Shown here: positions 1 through 17,841 of the stretch, piece by piece | Position numbering within the stretch: the first letter of the stretch is position 1 | How the letters are laid out: each line of letters begins with the position of its first letter | Origin: Isoetes taiwanensis | Lineage: Eukaryota; Streptophyta; Lycopodiopsida; Isoetales; Isoetaceae | Length of the DNA stretch: 64,000 bases | Assembly: GCA_021234155.1 (NCBI GenBank) | Contig: JAJEKV010000134.1 | Location: 626,501-690,500 of the forward strand | Direction of reading: 5' to 3' | Notes under the pieces: model-generated | The model's input: only the letters and a program-made list of their open reading frames with translations | What the model was told of the DNA's origin: nothing | Databases searched by the model: none | Position numbers and translations under genes: made by a program

Positions 1-227
1 CAAACAAAATAGAGTGTTTATAGGCATGTGTTTGCATTCTAACGTTTGTGGCTCATGTTATCAATACTAGTCATCTCGAAACCACGTGACCACATTTGGA
101 TTTTTGGAGCTTTATTGGCTCCCTAACTTTAACCATATAGATAAGAAAATTCCCTAAAGGAAATATGTGGATCGTCTCGAGAATCCTCGGATCATCTCAG
201 GAGAGTTCCGAAAAAAGTTATTGTTAT
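1..227. other. Flank of LTR-like repeat, no gene seen
   Basis: AT-rich sequence with no open frame of note and no recognised motif. It ends where the first copy of the LTR-like repeat begins near 228. Confidence 0.4.
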
Positions 228-520
228 GACCACATGGGTATAATATGAAGATGGTCATCACACATATGCAAAAAGCTTATGTCAAATATGGGTTTAAACT
301 ATATATCTTTTGGTTATAAGTCATCGACTCTTTCCAAGTGCACTATTGCCATGATCATAGCTATACCAAACATCTTTTTCTATAGACGCAAATCCCATTC
401 ATGCATCTATGCGACATGGCATCCTACGCATGTGCATTAAGTGGCGTACATTCATCCATGCTAGGTGGCAGCCATACACTATTTGAGTTCATCCAATAGG
501 GCTCTATATATAGAGATGTT
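228..520 (+). repeat. Left LTR-like direct repeat with TATA box
   Basis: This segment is repeated in the same orientation at 4336-4630. Both copies share a block beginning with a TG-start (TGTTATGACC here, TGTGATGATC there), then GTCACACATATGCA-type sequence, then CTTTCCAAGTGCACTATTGCCATGATCATA, then a GCTAGGTGGCAGC block. A TATA box (CTATATATAG, about 503-512) lies near the end, as expected for the U3/R boundary of an LTR. The copies have diverged by many substitutions, so the insertion is old. The gypsy coding remnants between the two copies run on the opposite strand to the polypurine stretch before the right copy, so the pair may belong to a different or rearranged element. Confidence 0.6.
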
Positions 521-853
521 TATGGATGATAAAACCATTCCGATTCAACGGTAATTATGAGTTTCTCTTTTGCCTAGCTCTTGCTTTTGTTCATGTTCTT
601 GCTCCTGCTGTAGTCTTGCCCATGTTCTTGTGTTCTTACTCTTGACCTTGTGAACTGTCACGAGTCTACGAGCTAGGTACAAGAAAGTGAAAGACAACAT
701 CTATGAAATGGGATCAAAGTACAATAACATGAATAATATGTACAATGCTCCAAAGAGCATTCAAATCTGATATATATTCTGGTTCAAACTATCACAAACC
801 TATGAGTAAGATATGAGACTATAATATGGAACTCAATATACTCGAAAGAAGCA

Positions 854-3137
854 TCAGGAATCTGCATAAAATACAAGAATGTGTACATAGTCTTGAGGGC
901 ACAAAACAACAAAAGGACTCGAGCAAGAATGGTTCACTACTAGTGTCGCGGTAAGTGCACGCTTTAAGTTAACAAAAGCAATTTCTACTTCCACACTCCA
1001 TTTGAATGATACTTCCTTTGTCGCGAGGCATGTCAAACGAAGGATAATATCTAGATAATTTCGAATAAAATGCCAATAAAAGTTGGCAAATCCAAGAAAA
1101 TATTGAATATTTAGAATGGAGAAGGGTGTTTGCCACACGAAAATAGTATTGACCTTTGGAGGATCTATAAAGACTCCATGAGGAGTGATATAATATAGCC
1201 AAGGAACACATTATTCTGATCGAACTGACACTTCTCAAGTTTGGCATACAACCCACGTTCATGAAAGTTCTAGAGGATCAGTCGAATGTGCCTCTCATGT
1301 TCTTTATAAGAATATCATCTATCTATTTAAAAATATTATCCAAATAGACAGATGTTCAGAAACTTCCAAAAGACATCATCATTGACCAGATATTGAAACA
1401 TTAATGGAGCATTGGTACACCTAAATGGCATAATACTCAAAATGGCCGTATGAAATGCTGTCTTTCACTCATCACCCTCCTGGACCCAGATAAGATTGTA
1501 GGTATCATGAAGATCAATCTTCGTTAAATAGTGATCTTGAAGCCGCTCCAACAACTCTAGAATCAAATAAAGCAGATATGAATTCGGTGCTGTGATCTTG
1601 TTGAGGCCACGATAATCAACAACTAAGCACAAATAATCATCCATCTTCTTGACAAAAAAAAGTCACTCCAGCAGGGGACTGAGAATGTCGAATGAAGCCT
1701 ATAACTAAATGCTCCTCAATATAGTCCTGCAAAACCTTTCACTCAGCAGGGGATAGACCATATATAGGACTATATGACAGCATTATCTTGGGCTGCAAGT
1801 CAATAGGACAATCATATGGACGATGCTCTATAACCTGCTGTAAAAAAGATAAAAAAAACTTCCCAGATGTGGATGAAAGCATCGGAATAGACTTCACCAG
1901 TGCAGGGCTACTCGATGATGAACCTGAATGGCAAATACTGAACTGGGATCTTGTCCTCTAGATTTAATGCATCTGGGATATGAAATGAAGCATGGACAGG
2001 AACACGAACTGAAATGCGGCCAGGAATCGAGACAGAAACGGGCGTAGAATTAAGAAACAATGACAATGCATAAATTAGAGTATTTGTTGACTGAGAGGCA
2101 AGAACTGCAGATGAGTTGGGACGAGATCTAGAATCAATAAATCAAAATGATATAAAGTGCCAATCAATCTGTGGGTTGTGCAGCTCGAGCCAGGAAAGAC
2201 CCAAGACTATTGATACATGTGGGCTAGCAATGAGATTGAAGGAAATGCGACAAGAAGCTCCCTCGAACAGAACTTGAAGAGGTGCAGTACATTTTGTGAC
2301 TGCGACCGAGGAGATCTCATGTCTATCAATCACATCAACAGAACTGGGATGCTTGATCCTGCTTCTAGGATGGTGTATCGAGAAGCAAATGCACTATCTA
2401 TGAAGCAAGTATTTGCACCACTATTAAGTTGCGCCAATGCATCCAACATCCCAACCTCTGACTCCAATGATATAGATATGAAAAACTCATTACTGACCTT
2501 ATCGGATGGAATAAACTCTCCATTATGTGTGGAAGGAACCTAAAAAATGGTGGCCATTTGTCGAGAGACTCCATGGACCCTGGAGTTTTTCGACTGATTT
2601 AGGCGCTTAACATATGACCAATTCCTCCACAATAGAGATAAAGATTAGCCTATCTCTGCCGCTGCTTCTCAGCACTGGTTAAGGGCCCTCGAACCACACA
2701 ATCAATCTGCATAAATACAGGGCCATCTAACTTAGAGGACATAGACGACGCAAAAGCTAATGTGACCGTTGGCGCTTGCAGAATTGGAGAAATCGATGTT
2801 CCATCTTTCTTTTCTACATTCAAAAATAAAGTTATCACAATGAATGCGAATGTTATAGCTTCATCCAAAGTCCTGAAATCCTCCATGGTTAACAAAATAT
2901 CCTGCACGTTCTCGTGGAGTCTTTTTTGAAAACAATTTGAAAGGACTGCATCATCCCAGGTCGTGTCTATGGCAATCTGATGGAATTCTGAAGCGTACCC
3001 AAAGCCGGATGAGAACCTTGTTTGAGGATGCCAAGCTTGGCAACTTTTGTGTCTTGATGATCAATGTCTCCAAAACATGCCCCAAGCTCACCAATAAATG
3101 CTGCAAAATCACGCGAATCGGGGTTGAACTAGAATGA
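854..3137 (-). pseudogene. Ty3/gypsy gag-protease-reverse transcriptase remnant
   Basis: Read on the minus strand, gypsy domains follow in the normal order. First comes a gag-end region with a decayed CCHC zinc knuckle (YCGGIGH then MLSA, about 2590-2660; the flanking cysteines are changed). Then comes an aspartic-protease segment (about 2142-2333, ending SIVLGLSWLELHNPQIDW). Then reverse transcriptase (about 1250-1900), with the conserved VVDYRGLNKITAPNSYLL block near 1575-1640. Last is the region joining RT to RNase H (854-1138, FLGFANFYWHFIRNY). Stops and frameshifts occur throughout. RNase H is incomplete and no integrase is visible, so the copy cannot transpose. Assignment to gypsy rests on domain order and the RT-RNase H linker; the exact lineage is not clear. 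Confidence 0.85.
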
Positions 3138-3344
3138 GTCAGATCTATGTATGTCTAGTACAACAACCAAGAGCGCGCCACTCTAGCGAACGATATTACA
3201 CCAAGTGTTGCGCCTGCATGTATGTTCTAGAATATCCTCTCAGCTTCGCATATAAAAAAGATGCAAGGAAGTGTCTTCAACGAGTATTGGTAACTCAATT
3301 GGAAAAGGTGCGTGCTTTGTAATTAGAAGGTACCAAGTTTAAGC

Positions 3345-3412
3345 CATGCCTTGTGCAACTAGCTTTTTGCATATGTGTGATAACCATCTTTGTACATACA
3401 AGTATAATACTG
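3345..3412 (-). repeat. Inverted fragment of the LTR-like repeat
   Basis: The reverse complement contains GATGGTTATCACACATATGC followed by AAAAAGCT. This matches the start of the 228-520 repeat (GATGGTCATCACACATATGC, AAAAAGCT) at 27 of 28 positions, but in the opposite orientation. Homology stops after AAAAAGCT. It lies just upstream, in the minus sense, of the gypsy gag remnant and may be what is left of that element's own 5' LTR. Confidence 0.45.
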
Positions 3413-3714
3413 GTATACTCATCACCCCCAAGGCAGACATCAGATTTCTTAATTCTTGATTATATATATCAGGTTTCTATATATTCATTGCGTTATTTTT
3501 TGTATTTTTTCTTGTTTTTTAGTAGGTTCATATGACAGTTTGAATCAGAATCCATATTCAGTTCTAGCCATTCCGAGAATTTTCTTCCGTCATGAAAAAT
3601 TAATTGGCTAGTATTATGCAAGATGTACAAAAGATTGCAATATCATTCTATTAGCGCTACTCCAAGTTGAAAAGGAATGATGAGGGGTCGTAACAAAGGT
3701 AGTCGGATGGCCAA

Positions 3715-3830
3715 CTATCAGCTTCGGTTCTAGTTCAAGATTCTATCCCAGTTCTAGATCCAGTTCAAGTTCCAGTTCCAGTCCTTGATCCACTTCTAGT
3801 TCCTAAACTTCTTGATGCTGAAGAGACAGC
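3715..3830 (+). repeat. Degenerate GTTC(T/C)AG short repeat
   Basis: A run of imperfect copies of TCTAGTTC, CAGTTC and AGTTCCAGTTCCAG fills this stretch. It is a decayed simple repeat with no coding support. The sequence on either side (3420-3715 and 3830-4330) shows no recognisable gene. Confidence 0.5.
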
Positions 3831-4335
3831 GCCCTCCACTGCGAGCTTAGTCTTGGATTCAAGCTGGAGCTTCGATTCTACCTCCAGTATGCCCTTGTGT
3901 CTTAATGCTACTTCAATTTTACCTTCTCGTGATCTAGTTCTCCATCTAATCCGGAGTTGCCCAACTGCTTCTGTTCATATTCCTGCTCTAGTCCATGCTT
4001 CAGTTTCTACCCCCTGATCTTGTTCTTCCTCTAGTTTTCACCTTGGATCAGGTTCCTGGTTTGCTTTGCCCTCCTATTTTATTTCCATTACTACTAATTC
4101 TAGATTTTAAAGCTTTATCTGACAAAATAACAATTGGTATAGGCCATATTATAGCAATTTGTTGCTCAAAGTGATCTTGTCTAATGGTTCTTTGCACGTT
4201 ATCTGCTGTCGAATGAAGATGCAATGCAGCTACCACAATAATACTTTGGTATTTGACTGTGAAGGTTCTATTACAAGGTTGATCTACATTCAAATTAATG
4301 TGGGGAGAGGACCATCATCATTTTGAGGGAGATAG

Positions 4336-4630
4336 TGTGATGATCGTAGGGGTATAATAGGAAGATGCTCGTCACACATATGCAGAAGACTTATGCCAAA
4401 GATGGGTTTTTAACCATAGACCTTTTGGTTGCAAATTGCCACCTCTTTCCAAGTGCACTATTGCCATGATCATAAAGCTAAATGTCCTTCTTCTATGCAT
4501 GCAAAGTTCCATTGATGCATCTATGCTACGTGGTATCCTGTATGTGCACCAAGTAGTCACATTGACCTATGCTAGGTGGCAGCTCATTGGATCTTCATCT
4601 AGTTGGGGACTCCTCCAGAATATATGGAAT
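4336..4630 (+). repeat. Right LTR-like direct repeat
   Basis: Second copy of the 228-520 repeat in the same orientation, starting TGTGATGATC. It is directly preceded by purine-rich sequence (GAGGGAGATAG, and GGGGAGAGGA a little upstream) that resembles a polypurine tract on the plus strand. Homology to the left copy fades after the GCTAGGTGGCAGCTCATTGG block. From 4630 to 4934 nothing is recognised. Confidence 0.55.
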
Positions 4631-4934
4631 TGGAAATCTATGCCATGACACATCGAGTATAATTTCCAATTCAGATTGATGGGAATTCTACATTGCACTG
4701 ATAATGCATTGACATGTTCGATGCTTATGGTCCCTTCGTCAGGATGTCTTCATGCCCATCGCACGAAAATGGTGCATTGTGAGTGATGTGCAGTAAGTTT
4801 AGATGTCAATGACCCATGGTTGTGGTCTTACTATACACCAGGGTCTTATGGTATGGGAAAAGACTATGTGGCAAAGCATAGGATTTGATGTTTTCTTGTG
4901 ATGTGTTTGCTTTCATATATGTAATAAACTTATC

Positions 4935-5938
4935 TTGAGCTTTGGAGTGCAGCCCGCTACTGTATTCTATCAAGGAGAAGTGATTGAACAGGCACAATCC
5001 TATAAATATTTGGGACATGAAGTGCTCATTGGACGAAAGCCTTGGACAGAAGGCGTGGATCTTAGAATTGTAGCTGCTTTGAAAGCATTTTATGCAATGG
5101 CCAATATGTGCCGTCATGCTCACATTACTTACTGGCCACTCCGAAAGAAGCTTTTTGAAGCATTGGTAATGCCAGTCATTTTGTACGCCAGTGAAGTATG
5201 GGGGCCATCACTATGCAGGTCTAAATGGAACGAGATTGAATGAATCCAGAAAACGTGGTTGCACATGGCTTTGAAGGTAAAAAGAGTGGTTCCATATGAG
5301 ATACTGCTGTATGATACTGGATCACACCCATTAGAAGTTCAAGCTATGAGCAATACTTTACGGTATCTCGACCAGAAGACACAAGCAGGTGAAGATTCAC
5401 TTGTACAGTCTGCTCTCAATGCTGCTGCCCAGATTGATGAGGGCGGCAAAAAGTGCTGGCATAAAGATCTAAAGGACTGGTTTGCACGATTGAACCTCAC
5501 TGTTTGTCCCTACACCAAAGAGTTCAAGGAATGCGCATTTTTGGCATATTGCGCCTTGAAAAAAAAAAGAAGGTTTAGTACTATGTCAGGGACTTCAATC
5601 CAAAGCGTGACCATGTCATACAGCCTTATCTGAGCCTCCACAACATGTTTCCTGGGCAGATAAGAGCAATTGCACGAATACACATGAGTTCTCATTGCTC
5701 GATGATCGAACGAGGGAGGTGGTTGAACATTGATGAGCAACACAGAATCTGTTCTTGCAAGGAGGACGAGGAGACGGAGAGGCATGCTATTTACTTCTGT
5801 CATAAGTATGATGATCTTCGTGCCAGATACTCCATGATTGACTGGAGTATACCTATGGACAGGTTGTTTCAGCACCAGCCAGTGCTTTCATATCTAGGGA
5901 GCTTCCTTCGGGAGCTTCTAGACCACGAGGAACACTAA
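4935..5938 (+). pseudogene. LINE reverse transcriptase C-terminus with zinc finger
   Basis: The conceptual protein matches the C-terminal end of plant non-LTR retrotransposon ORF2. It has the thumb-region motif SYKYLGHEV (about 5002-5028), the typical ALVMPVILYASEVWG (about 5161-5203), and a terminal Cys/His cluster (CSC, then ETERHAIYFCHK, about 5752-5810) of the zf-RVT kind. A TGA interrupts the frame at 5241-5243. The frame then shifts near a run of ten A residues at about 5561-5570, with a further TAG just after. The N-terminal part of ORF2 is absent, which fits ordinary 5' truncation at insertion. The reading frame ends at 5936-5938, shortly before a TTA microsatellite that may be the LINE tail. 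Confidence 0.85.
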
Positions 5939-6028
5939 GAATGTGTGAACAATCATCTCGCAAAGTTTATTGATTACACTGAATGTTCTTGTCCCATAGC
6001 CTACGGGCTTCCGTGGACGTTAATAATC

Positions 6029-6087
<59 letters not shown>
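6029..6087 (+). repeat. (TTA)n microsatellite, probable LINE tail
   Basis: About nineteen uninterrupted TTA/TAT units. The tract lies about 90 bases after the LINE stop codon, so it is plausibly the simple-repeat 3' tail of that LINE. A short minus-strand frame reading poly-isoleucine through it is an artefact. Confidence 0.9.
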
Positions 6088-6090
<3 letters not shown>

Positions 6091-7207
6091 AACACATAAC
6101 CCAGAGTAGTTCCATAGGGTGATTCCATGTGATTGCGTCTCCGGAAGGCTACAACCACGCCATAGCATGTTCCAGCCTATCTGCAAAGTGTGCACAGGAG
6201 GGCGGATGGAGTGGACTACCCTAGCCATTGTTCTATGCCAGCCAATGCCATGTTATATATCTATGCATGCTGCTATTCGGAGGCCTTGACTGTCAGTCGA
6301 CCCCCATGAGTCTGAGCCTGGGTTAGAGCCCTTACTTGGGGTGCATTTCCTGTGTTATGTTAGTGTTATGTTGTATTCTTATGGATGATGATGTGCCACC
6401 CTTCGTGGTGGTATATTATTTATTTGCATTGTTGCCAGGTGCTAACATTGTATGTATGCTTCCACCATATAGGATTCCCATAGAAGGCGTGGGACGAATG
6501 ACACCTCCGTGTCCTTCACTCGGACACTTGGCCATCAAAAGTGGTCCGAGTCAGACGAAGGGCCTTTCTATGGTGGTATAGTCGCCATGGAAGAGGGGAT
6601 TTCTTGTATCTGTATGATGGGAGCATCGTATGGAGACGGGGAGTGCTTGTCCATCAATTTAGAGGCATGTTTGATTTCTGAGTATCAAATCTTTATAAGT
6701 GCTCATTTTGTTCAATTAGCTAGGCTCTATGAGCAGTTGTTTTGATAAAACTAGTGGTAACTTTGAAAAGGAAATAGTTATGATTATGGTAAGCCTTTTG
6801 GAATATCTTTTTGGGCTTTTAGAACTAAAAATATGTATTGCCATTAGGCCATGCTGTTCCTTTATCAGACAACCACGTATTTAAATTGCTTATTAGGTGA
6901 TTATTAACTTGCTAGATTCACAATCCATTAAATCTATTCCATCTCGACCCCTAGTTAGCAAAATTTGCTTTATTTGAAATTGAATGACAAAAAGTACATA
7001 AATTATGAATTGAGTTGAGTTTAATTATCTTTTATCCTCCACGAAGACCGGATGGCTTATGGGATCCAAACAAATGACAAAGAATAGCCAGCCAATTACT
7101 GTCTAGAATTAACCCCTCTTCTCCACGTCCCCAGCCTTTTCCCCCCTCTTGAAGGGTTTTTGAAGAAAAAACCTTAGCAATAATAAGCTTGCTGAACATT
7201 TTGTACA
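6088..7207. other. No recognised gene
   Basis: Several short open frames occur (for example 6336-6581 and 6509-6745, plus). They overlap in different frames and show no recognisable domain. No repeat structure was noticed. Confidence 0.4.
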
Positions 7208-7945
7208 TCAACCAGTAGATAATCCACCACACTGGAGCCGCCCTTGGTTCTCCTGTCTACAAGTGCAGCGGCTGGAAGATGGCCATTGTGCCAACCCATT
7301 ACAAATAACTAGGTCAAAGATACTACCCAGCAACAATAACTGCCTGCCATAGCGCGAAATATGGTTGTCGTCTAATATCCTTGACCAAGCCACCTCTGCG
7401 GGGTTCAACTGCAAGACGTCCTCTACCAGGGGCTCAAATTTTGGGATCTGCTCGGCTCCCGTGCGTGCATTAAAGTTGCCAAGCAACATAACCTTGCCCA
7501 ACTGTTTGCGCTGCTGTATGTCATCATATAGATCGACATAGGGTTCCAATCTATCCACACCCGAATGAGTGTTATAAAAGTTGCTCTCGGCATGTGGAAA
7601 GAAGTAGCATGCTGCTATGAAGAGGATGCTGCCACTGTCATGCTGCACGCGCACCCACAAGTAGCGATTGTACCTGTCTGTTTTGTGCAGCGAGTCTGAG
7701 TGCCCCAAGGTTGCACAATAGTAGCAGGCAACCCCGCCATGCCCTCGCTTGCCTGTGCACTCATTGAACACCGAAAAATGCAGATAGCCTGGGAGGTTCG
7801 ACAGTCTGTGCCCTGCATGTTCCCATGTTTTCATGAGGAAAATGAGATCCATATCTGGTGCAATAGAGTTGAGACTCTCCCCTTTCTGTCAAGGGAAGCC
7901 CTGACAGTTCCAAGATACCATCCGGAGGCACAGTTCCTATTTGTT
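7208..7945 (-). pseudogene. LINE endonuclease (APE-like) domain fragment
   Basis: On the minus strand this reads as the N-terminal endonuclease domain of a LINE ORF2. Conserved blocks appear in family order: a starting MVSWNCQGFP-type motif (about 7900-7925), MDLIFLMKTWEHA (corresponding to the LQETW motif), the GHGGVACYY block, VMLLGNFNARTG (the GDFNA catalytic motif with Asp replaced by Asn), and SIFDLVICNG. The start is in a different frame from the main 214-codon stretch, and a stop separates them, so it is dead. Reverse transcriptase does not follow downstream. It faces away from the RT fragment at 4935-5938, so the two are separate insertions or an inversion. Confidence 0.85.
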
Positions 7946-7964
7946 GGCATTTGATGTAGACGCT

Positions 7965-8105
7965 CGATGATCTGTTCCAGTTGCAGGGGGAGCAGTGTGC
8001 GGCGCCTAAGCAGCAGTTGCAGGGGCAGTTGGAGCAGCGGGAGCAGGAGGTGCAGTAGGGGTACTGGTGGCAGTAGCAGGAGTGGCAGCAACTTGACGCA
8101 TTGCA
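7965..8105 (-). repeat. GCAG-rich low-complexity stretch before LINE endonuclease
   Basis: GCAG, GGAG and GCAGTTGG words recur. In the LINE sense this encodes an Ala/Pro/Thr-rich segment (for example TPTAPPAPAAPTAP) interrupted by a stop. It is probably the linker or the end of the upstream LINE region that preceded the endonuclease. Confidence 0.5.
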
Positions 8106-8528
8106 TCGGTGACCTCAGCAGGCGCCGACCTAAAAATGTGAAAATGGTTTTTGGATTGCGTGTCTTATGTATGACATGGAGCTGACATGGAGCCTAAAAG
8201 GGTTTTCAAATTGAAGTTGGTTTTTGACTATAAGGTGTCATAAAATAAAACACCATCAGAATGCTTGTGGAAAACCCAAAACAAATAATACGCGTCTTAT
8301 TTAATGATATTTTTAACATATGTGACACTGTCTTATTTTATACCGGGGGAAATCTAAAATGAGGAACTGAACCTATCCAAACCTAAATGGACATGTCTTA
8401 TTTATAAAAGTAAAAAATCATTTCTTTTTTATTTGCTTATATGACCCTATAGAAATGGCTAAAATATGAGACACCACTCTAGTGGAAAATCACCCTAAGA
8501 TAAAATAAGAGTGATGTGGAAAAAGGGC
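8106..8528. other. No gene; AT-rich flank of MITE
   Basis: AT-rich sequence with scattered short repeats such as TAAAATAAAACACC. No open frame or recognised element. Confidence 0.35.
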
Positions 8529-8532
8529 TTAG

Positions 8533-8716
8533 GGTGCTTTCCCATGGACATCCGGACCTGGATGAGGTCAGGCCCAGGTCCAAAAGTATTCGTCGGGATT
8601 ATTTTCTAAATGAGGTTCTTAACCTCAGCCACTCCAATTCTAAGCTCATGGGAACATCGGAAAAGCAGACCAGACCTTCAGGAAACCTGGAGGTTTTCTG
8701 CCCATGGGAAAGCACC
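8533..8716. mobile_element. Small MITE with GGTGCTTTCCCATGG ends
   Basis: A 184-bp segment starts GGTGCTTTCCCATGG and ends with its exact inverse CCATGGGAAAGCACC. TTAG flanks both sides (8529-8532 and 8717-8720), consistent with a target duplication. Size, perfect 15-bp terminal inverted repeats and a TTA-containing duplication resemble Tourist/PIF-Harbinger MITEs. The 88-codon open frame across it has no recognisable product. Superfamily is inferred; the TIR and duplication are seen directly. Confidence 0.7.
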
Positions 8717-8819
8717 TTAGACCCCAAACACAAAAACAAATTACTTTTCGTGAAGAACAATTATAGTACGATACCACCATAAACAAATATAGTAAACACG
8801 ATACGAGAAATAAATATGT

Positions 8820-9446
8820 CCTAGAAAATACTCAATGATCCGCGCGCGAGGTTTAATAGGTTTAATGCCCCGATTTAAGCCGGTCGTTTGTACAAGAAGC
8901 AACGGGGACGTATCGGTAACCCGATCTGCAACTCTCGGACCACAACAGCGCTGTCGTTTCTACGACCGGCGGAGCCCGGGAAGCCCTCATTTTTTTCAGC
9001 TTGTCCCAGCGCCTTTGCAGCTCTACATTTCTTAGTCGCGGCTTCATATCTGGTCCCTTCAGGTTAGAAAAATTAGCCATTCTACACCTGAGAAGCTCCG
9101 GAGCATATTGTTTTGAGAATCTTTTAGTAGGTAGAATAGATTCCTTGCATGGCTCTTTTTAACCAGAATGGGTCTTTTTTCACTCAGTAATATAGGGTTT
9201 AAAATTTCCGGGTCCCAGCTTGTTTTCTAATGTCTAGCAACAATTCAGAAGTATTATTAATCCCCATACAGTGATCGTAACTAGCTAAGCTTTTTTCGTT
9301 TCTTCACTACCTTGGAGCGTTAATCGTAAGAATTTCAATGTGTGGTCAGCTGATTAATTGTAGAGCATAATTTAGCTTATAAAACGACTTGACATAACTG
9401 AAAGGATCAACCAGTTAACTTAATTTGCTCTCGTGGGGTGTAGGAG
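8820..9446 (+). promoter_or_regulatory. Probable promoter and 5' leader of the AAA ATPase gene
   Basis: The sequence becomes richer in CpG (CCGCGCGCGAGG at about 8840; CGGCGGAGCCCGGG at about 8967) than its AT-rich surroundings, as expected near a transcription start. A possible leader-intron donor (CCTTCAG/GTTAGA, about 9058-9068) and acceptor (GGTGTAG just before GAG-ATG at 9447) suggest a 5' UTR intron. This is inference; no TATA box stands out. Short overlapping open frames on both strands here have no recognised product. Confidence 0.4.
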
Positions 9447-15845
<6,399 letters not shown>

Positions 15846-16140
15846 TAGGCATCATTTGTATGTTAATAGAAGAAAGGAATCCTACAAGCCGTTGATTTAT
15901 CCGCCTTGTACATGCCAAGGAAGAGGTTTTACCTACAAGGGCCATTCTTGTATTCCATGGGCCTTGTTTTGTGTTTTCTCTGCCTGGCTTCGAAAGATGC
16001 ACGGAAAGAAATTTATTAGTGTCTATATCCATTATCTGTGGGTTCGCATTGTTCTTGTAGCTGATTCTTTTGTACATGCCTGACCTGGTAAATCACACGA
16101 AAATTAGGTTCTTTTTATATCAAGATTATTAGTCTATCCG

Positions 16141-16146
16141 AATAAA
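16141..16146 (+). terminator. Putative poly(A) signal of the AAA ATPase gene
   Basis: AATAAA lies 296 bases after the stop codon in AT-rich sequence. Plant poly(A) signals are loose, so the actual cleavage site is uncertain. Confidence 0.35.
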
Positions 16147-16430
16147 ATCTTTACAATGTAACTCATTCCGTTGTAGGCAAAGCTTCCGAAGTGCTACCAT
16201 TTGCAATGGTTTAGTGATAATCCAGACGTACAGTTCGGGCCAATAATAAATTTAAATTCGCACAATACCCCAATGTAGACTACCAAATTAACACTTCTTT
16301 AAATTGTCTATAAACTATGCTATTGTATACACGTAATTTCAAAAAAAGTCCATTTTGCCTTACCTTGCACCTCACCCTTACAGAGCATAAAAGCCCCCAC
16401 AAGGGCATTTTATATAATACATGTGTGCAC

Positions 16431-16600
16431 AATAAGAACATATTGTAATTATTTAAATACTCTTATTTCTTGAAAGATAATGAAGACTACATCATCCCGT
16501 GAAAGAGGGATGCCTAATAAGAACATATTGTAATTATTTAAATACTCTTATTTCTTGAAAGATAATGAAGACTACATCATCCCGTGAAAGAGGGATGCCT
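16431..16600. repeat. Perfect 85-bp tandem duplication
   Basis: Two head-to-tail copies (16431-16515 and 16516-16600) of AATAAGAACATATTG...GAGGGATGCCT appear identical. A decayed relative continues at about 16640-16810, sharing CACAAGGGCATTTTATATAATACATGTGTG (also at 16397-16428) and GATGCCTGATTGAAT...GGCAATCTTCTCCT blocks. The perfect pair must be recent. Confidence 0.85.
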
Positions 16601-16859
16601 GATTGAATCGATTTGGAGATGATTGGTGGCAATCTTCTCCTCCACAAGGGCATTTTATATAATACATGTGTGTACATATGCACTTTGTATTTATTTAAAT
16701 ACCCTAAGAATTGTTTAAAATACCCTTTGCTTCTTTGGTGGGCATAGATAATGAAGTTTACAATCCCCTGAAAAAGGAATGCCTGATTGAATTGATTTGG
16801 AGATGGTTGTTGGCAATCTTCTCCTTGGTTTAGGTTAGTTTGGATGATTTGCATTTAGA

Positions 16860-17841
16860 CTTAGGTGTTACTTTGAGGCTTCAATATGATGTGATTAGAT
16901 ACGTCGGGCGAAAAATAATGATGTCCTCTTGGAGACAGTGGCCCTAGCTAAGGTATATCTCTATGTGAACATTTCTTTATGAGCTGTGGATAATCATGCA
17001 ATTTAAAAACCAACGAACTTTGAAGCTGACAAATTACTTTATGAAGGATTTTTAGTAAATATAGAAAACTACAATTGCATTTGAGACATAAATTTCGTAT
17101 AAGCCCATGTTATTTTGTTGACTCGAGGTTTTTTGGCCATTAGTCCAAACTATGGTGGCATTTTGGTCCTTTTTCCTGCTTGCTCTAGCGCCCTGCTTGC
17201 TCGCCCTTTCATTAGCACCCTGCTTGCTCGTCCTTTCTCTCACTAGGGTTTTGCTTGCTAATTTTCTATGGCTTGTGATAAAAGTTGCGCGATATGTATT
17301 TTATATACTAGGTAATTGATGGGCAGAGGGGTTTTATGCCATGTAAAACCACGAGTTGGCCAACAGAGTGGTTTTGCAGGGCATATCCCCCGCGGTCGTC
17401 ATTTACCAAGCGTAATACATAGTTGGAGTGCAATTGTGTTGAATAGAGAAGTTTTATTTTATATCCATGATATTATTTACATGTAATTATGGAGTAAATG
17501 CACCCAACCATAAGGTAAAACAATTTTATACCATTATTATACTGGTTGTTTATAGCAACTCAATTCTATTTTTTAACATTCTATTATTGAATACATTATA
17601 ACACATTCCTTTCACATTTTTTGTTTTTATTTACGTTTAATTGGTAGTCCTGTTGAACTAATAATCTGGGGGTCTCGGGGTAAATTGACTTCGTTGTATA
17701 AAGGTGCCCTTCTTGCAATCATTCCATGATGAAGAATTATAATTGAATAAAACCACAAGGAATCCATCGAGGAAAAAACATTAACAGTATAGGGCTTGCT
17801 GATAGACTATACATCTTTATATTAGGATATTTTTGTATATC
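16860..17841. other. No gene; short CCTGCTTGCTC repeats
   Basis: AT-rich sequence. Around 17,178-17,260 the word CTGCTTGCT(C) recurs four times. The minus frame across it (Arg/Lys/Ser-rich) is an artefact of this repeat. Confidence 0.35.

Noticed and set aside
4806-5123. 105-codon minus frame
   Set aside because: Shadow of the plus-strand LINE reverse transcriptase fragment.
6001-6228. Poly-isoleucine protein on minus
   Set aside because: Produced by the TTA microsatellite.
8835-9080. Small proteins on both strands just before the AAA gene (66 and 72 codons)
   Set aside because: They overlap each other in opposite directions in a CpG-rich presumed leader, and neither is recognised.
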